A DNA stretch of 64,000 nucleotides from Ruegeria arenilitoris (GTDB lineage Bacteria; Pseudomonadota; Alphaproteobacteria; Rhodobacterales; Rhodobacteraceae). The DNA lies in NCBI RefSeq assembly GCF_013030265.1, contig NZ_WPZQ01000015.1, positions 1 through 64,000 of the forward strand, in the 5' to 3' direction. The notes beneath the pieces are model-generated. The model had not been told where the DNA came from. It did not search any database and worked only from the letters and a program-made list of their open reading frames with translations. Made by a program: the position numbers and the translations under genes. Position 1 is the first letter of the stretch. Each line of letters begins with the position of its first letter. Of the stretch, positions 60,841-64,000 are shown piece by piece.

Positions 60841-62499
60841 CTAACAACCCTCAGCCGTCGCCTCGACCGTGTCAAACCGCCCTGCTGCCAAAGCCTGCGG
60901 GTCGATCCAGAGCTGCAACGCACCGCTGTCGCCCCACATCATGTTGGCCATGCCATCAGTATCCACTTCCAGCAACAGTACTTTATCAGACATCCGCTCA
61001 GGCGCGTCTTGAATCGACAAGCCGGCGCCGAACATTCGGTGACGTGTGCAACCAACGCGATTGTCCATGCGCCCCAACATGTCGTCTGTCATGCCGGCCG
61101 GAACTCCATTGACCATGATATAAGGCCACGCGCTTTCAAGCCCACCGAAAAGCCCCCTCTGCAACATTGAGCCCAGCACGATCGCTGCTTGCCCATCATC
61201 ATAATCTTCGCTGAGGGTGCTGCGCGCGACGTTGCGAATGATCGGGTCACCTTCGACTATCTCGCCGTTCTTGTCTTTACGCGGAGTTTCAACCTTGTCC
61301 CGGATCACTTCCGGTATCCGGGCATCCAAGCCGATCAGAAATTCACGAAAGGCAGCCGCGCGTTCCACCGGCACTTCGGATACAGGTTCGTGGGCGGCGG
61401 CCTCTTCAACCCAGGCACGGCAGGTTTCAGGGACATCACCCCCAAAAATATCCGCAATCGGAGCTTCATGCCAGCTTCGCTTGCGAACAGGCTGTTGCGG
61501 CTTCGGCTCCACGGGCGGTGGCGTTTTGATAGCGAACAAGAGGCGTGCCAACAGACTTTGGTTCTTTAGGTTTGCAGGCGCTAAACGCGGGGGCTTCAGG
61601 GCGAATGCAACCCTTTGGATCAAGCTTTCCTGCTGCGGGTCAGAACCCGATGCGCTCACACCCGCTTTTGCGTCGCGCCCGACCGCTCTGGCTGTTTCCG
61701 CCCAAAGCGTCAGGGCAATTCGTTCGACCATTATCCAGGTCCAAGTAAAATTGGCGCCAAAGTCGCCATACTTGATTTCTTTTTCATCCCCGTCCGTTTT
61801 GCTGCCGGACATACCGAGCGCGGTGTTTGGCAACCAGTTCGGTACAAGCTTCAGATTGTTGCATTTGGCCGCGTAGTCTGAAGCAGGCATTTGCCCCGCG
61901 CACCAGTCTTTCCAAAGCTGAAAGCTATCGGATGAAATTTTTGGTTGGGTGCTGGTATCAGCCACCGGTGCATGAGCCGAATGCTGCATTTCCGTGCCCA
62001 AGGTGACATCAGCACCGATCAGCAACGGGACGCGCGGATAGCTTTTGGGAAGTGAAACTATCTGCAATGCTTCGGGGGCATAGATGCGCAGATCATACCA
62101 TGGCTGGTTTTGGCTTACAGCAGCGTCAGGTCCAAATGCCGGTGCATCCGGCGGCGGTGATACTGGCGTAAGACCTGAGACATCCTTCTCGGTGTAAAGA
62201 ACCTGAACCGTCCCTTCTTCCATCTCGTAGAATTCTTCGTCAGCACACGCGGCAAAGACAAAAATGGTGCCGGTGGTTGGGAAGGTAGGCAAGCCAAGTT
62301 CATTCTCGTTCACCACAAGCTTTCTGGGCAAGGCGTGCAACGCAATCTGCGCAACATGGACCAAAGGGCGTCCCGACCCATCGCGAGGCCATGCCATCCC
62401 ATCGGGCAACTGCGGGGCCCCTCCCAGAAAACACCCGGTATCACGTGTATCTCCGGGGCTGCTCGTCAAACAAATCGACGGGATGATCAATTCACTCAT
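60841..62499 (-). CDS. YwqG-family (DUF1963) protein
   Basis: A 552-residue protein, roughly twice the usual YwqG length. The N-terminal third (residues 1-190) holds the family start (GGAPQLPDGMAWPRDGSGRPLVHVAQI, in parts) and a second copy of the fold is suggested by the C-terminal LLLEVDTDGMANMMWGDSGALQLWI. YwqG proteins are of unknown function. A Pro-rich, charged middle (about 320-380) links the parts. It is divergent from the AAA+ ATPase gene with a 256-base spacer, which is the only obvious link between them. Confidence 0.75.
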   Translation of the reverse strand: MSELIIPSICLTSSPGDTRDTGCFLGGAPQLPDGMAWPRDGSGRPLVHVAQIALHALPRKLVVNENELGLPTFPTTGTIFVFAACADEEFYEMEEGTVQVLYTEKDVSGLTPVSPPPDAPAFGPDAAVSQNQPWYDLRIYAPEALQIVSLPKSYPRVPLLIGADVTLGTEMQHSAHAPVADTSTQPKISSDSFQLWKDWCAGQMPASDYAAKCNNLKLVPNWLPNTALGMSGSKTDGDEKEIKYGDFGANFTWTWIMVERIALTLWAETARAVGRDAKAGVSASGSDPQQESLIQRVAFALKPPRLAPANLKNQSLLARLLFAIKTPPPVEPKPQQPVRKRSWHEAPIADIFGGDVPETCRAWVEEAAAHEPVSEVPVERAAAFREFLIGLDARIPEVIRDKVETPRKDKNGEIVEGDPIIRNVARSTLSEDYDDGQAAIVLGSMLQRGLFGGLESAWPYIMVNGVPAGMTDDMLGRMDNRVGCTRHRMFGAGLSIQDAPERMSDKVLLLEVDTDGMANMMWGDSGALQLWIDPQALAAGRFDTVEATAEGC

Positions 62500-62755
62500 C
62501 TATCAGAAGTTCCTCATATTCAGCGGTAAATTCCGTTGTTTTCAAGCTCGTGAATGAAAGCGTTATGGGTCAAAAATATGACGAAAGAAGAATGCCCGTG
62601 AGGGCAGATAGTGAACACCGGGTGCACGTCGATTGCGGGCAGGCGCGCACTAACCAAAAGTTCGGACCCACACGACATTGTTTTGACAGATTTGAGTCGC
62701 AACTAGAGATCATTGACCTTGTTTTCGTTCACCATTCCGATTTCGGAGACCGTTA

Positions 62756-64000
62756 TTGCCCGATACTGCATTCAAGAACTTGCTGGCACGCCTCGAAGCT
62801 TCTCCTGAAAATCTGACACTCAGACTGGCGGTGATGCGCCGCGCCATGGCCTTGGGTCTGGACAGCCGTGCATTGGAACTAGCGTTTGACATCCAACCCA
62901 ACGACGTAGGGTCCGCAGACGACCGGAACTTTGTCGCTCAGGTCTTTGCAACGGCAGGGTTGGATGAGGAAGCAGAACTTTGGGGGCACCCTGCGACTGA
63001 AGACCAGATACCGGTAGAGGCTGAAGCGGACGCTACTCCGGACACCACCTCCGAAACCGCACCTATCGAGGAAGAGGCTGCAAATGTAGTGAGTCTGCAG
63101 GTCGTCGGAGGACAGTCGACCACCGACGCCGAAGACACGGATGATCAGATCTCGTTTGCCGATGTTGGCGGGCTTGAGAATGTAAAACGAGACATCGAGC
63201 GGCGCATTATCGCACCCTTCAAACAGTCGGGGCTGCTCTCTCGTTTTCGAAAAAAGTCCGGGGGTGGTGTGCTTATGTATGGCCCACCCGGCTGCGGTAA
63301 AACCATGATTGCCAGAGCGACCGCAGGCGAATGTGGAGCCCGATTTCAATCCGTTGCCATATCCGACATCCTCGATCCCTATTGGGGTGTTGCCGAACAG
63401 CGTCTGACTTCGATTTTCGAACAGGCCCGGAACAATACTCCGACCATCCTGTTCTTTGACGAGATTGATGCGCTTGGCTCTAAACGGTCCGGGCACACTT
63501 CGACCCATGTTTCACAGATGGTCAGTCATTTTCTTGCGCAGATGGACGGGGTAAACCAACGAAATGACGGGGTTCTGGTTCTGGCGGCAACGAACATTCC
63601 GTGGTCGATGGATTCAGCCTTTTTACGCCCGGGCCGGTTTGACCGGATGTTCTTTGTGCCTCCTCCGGATGCTCCGGCCCGCGAAGCGATCCTGCGTATG
63701 GAACTGGCCGGGCGACCGGCAGAAACAAATGTCCGTTTCGAGAAGATCACCGCCGCCACAAGCGGTTATTCCGGAGCGGACCTTGCGCAGATCATCGACG
63801 CGGCGACAGATCTTGCGATTGACGCCACGCTTGCCAGCAATCGTGAAGTTCCCATCAACATGCAGATGCTTGAGACCGCGGCAAAGCAGGTACGCCCATC
63901 AACCATCGACTGGCTGACAACGGCGCGCAATCACGCGACCTATAGCAATGAAAGCGGGCGCTACGACGATGTTCTCGAATTTCTCAAGGTGGATGGGCGT
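62756..64000 (+). CDS. AAA+ ATPase (partial, runs off the window)
   Basis: The first 415 codons of an AAA+ ATPase with no stop before the window ends. The start is inferred as TTG 62756 (GGAG 7 bases upstream). Residues 1-75 look like a TPR-like helical part, and about 76-140 are acidic and low-complexity. The AAA core has Walker A GPPGCGKT (176-183), Walker B FFDEID with D235-E236, sensor 1 in VLAATN and the arginine finger region RPGRFDR. It resembles the p97/Vps4/ClpX-type remodelling group, FtsH-like in the core but without a visible membrane segment or protease site in this part. It probably remodels or unfolds a partner. Confidence 0.85.
   Translation, partial: MPDTAFKNLLARLEASPENLTLRLAVMRRAMALGLDSRALELAFDIQPNDVGSADDRNFVAQVFATAGLDEEAELWGHPATEDQIPVEAEADATPDTTSETAPIEEEAANVVSLQVVGGQSTTDAEDTDDQISFADVGGLENVKRDIERRIIAPFKQSGLLSRFRKKSGGGVLMYGPPGCGKTMIARATAGECGARFQSVAISDILDPYWGVAEQRLTSIFEQARNNTPTILFFDEIDALGSKRSGHTSTHVSQMVSHFLAQMDGVNQRNDGVLVLAATNIPWSMDSAFLRPGRFDRMFFVPPPDAPAREAILRMELAGRPAETNVRFEKITAATSGYSGADLAQIIDAATDLAIDATLASNREVPINMQMLETAAKQVRPSTIDWLTTARNHATYSNESGRYDDVLEFLKVDGR

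Overview
The window looks like chromosomal DNA of a marine alphaproteobacterium of the Roseobacter group (Rhodobacteraceae; Ruegeria, Phaeobacter or a relative). This is inferred from gene content and style: moderately high GC, dense operons with 4-base overlaps, an S11 carboxypeptidase with a SPOR tail, ClpS, aerobic HemF, a HemP-like gene, a tripartite tricarboxylate (TctABC) transporter, many LysR/TetR/IclR regulators, and a HlyC-like acyltransferase next to a Hint-domain protein. There is no rRNA, CRISPR array, prophage or intact insertion sequence. One tRNA gene, tRNA-Val(UAC), lies at 13495-13570.

Layout. 1-495 holds no recognisable gene. 496-3014 is a 5-oxoprolinase operon (pxpB-pxpC-pxpA), separated by a strong hairpin terminator from a D-Ala-D-Ala carboxypeptidase on the minus strand. 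4767-8646 holds a HAD hydrolase, clpS, an RsmC-like methyltransferase, an unusual SDR and hemF. 9241-10666 pairs a HlyC-type lysine acyltransferase with a VCBS/Hint protein. 10669-13243 is modABC (molybdate uptake). After the tRNA and about 800 bp of apparently non-coding DNA comes a minus-strand block (14370-21549): a fused, self-sufficient cobalamin-dependent reductive dehalogenase, then the FAD, [2Fe-2S] and molybdopterin subunits of a xanthine-dehydrogenase-family hydroxylase, then a MoaD-like sulfur carrier, with a divergent LysR gene. I consider this the most interesting catabolic locus here.

22518-34494 holds LysR and SDR genes, a four-gene operon (aminotransferase, fused E1 2-oxoacid dehydrogenase, malonyltransferase-like protein, FAD amine/amino-acid oxidase), an acyl-CoA dehydrogenase, and a TetR regulon with three related operator-like palindromes controlling an NTF2-like/flavin-type gene pair. 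34507-39136 is a second TetR cassette: flavin monooxygenase, bile-acid/sodium symporter-type carrier, extended SDR and classical SDR, all joined by 4-base overlaps. 39348-43301 holds a hydroxyisobutyrate-dehydrogenase-like enzyme and a 1021-residue kinase/M23 peptidase/class III aminotransferase fusion with a His/Cys tail.

43347-50909 holds hemP with a Cys-rich partner, a phosphoglycolate phosphatase, ackA plus a MaoC-phosphotransacetylase fusion, and a TonB-ExbB-ExbD-ExbD operon. 51183-60691 is a carbon/nitrogen catabolism block: RidA, a WYL regulator, a Tm-1-like protein, aldehyde dehydrogenase, TctABC, an IclR regulator and an omega-aminotransferase. 60841-64000 is a divergent pair: a YwqG-family protein and an AAA+ ATPase that runs off the window. 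Functions are inferred from motifs and context; nothing here was searched against a database.
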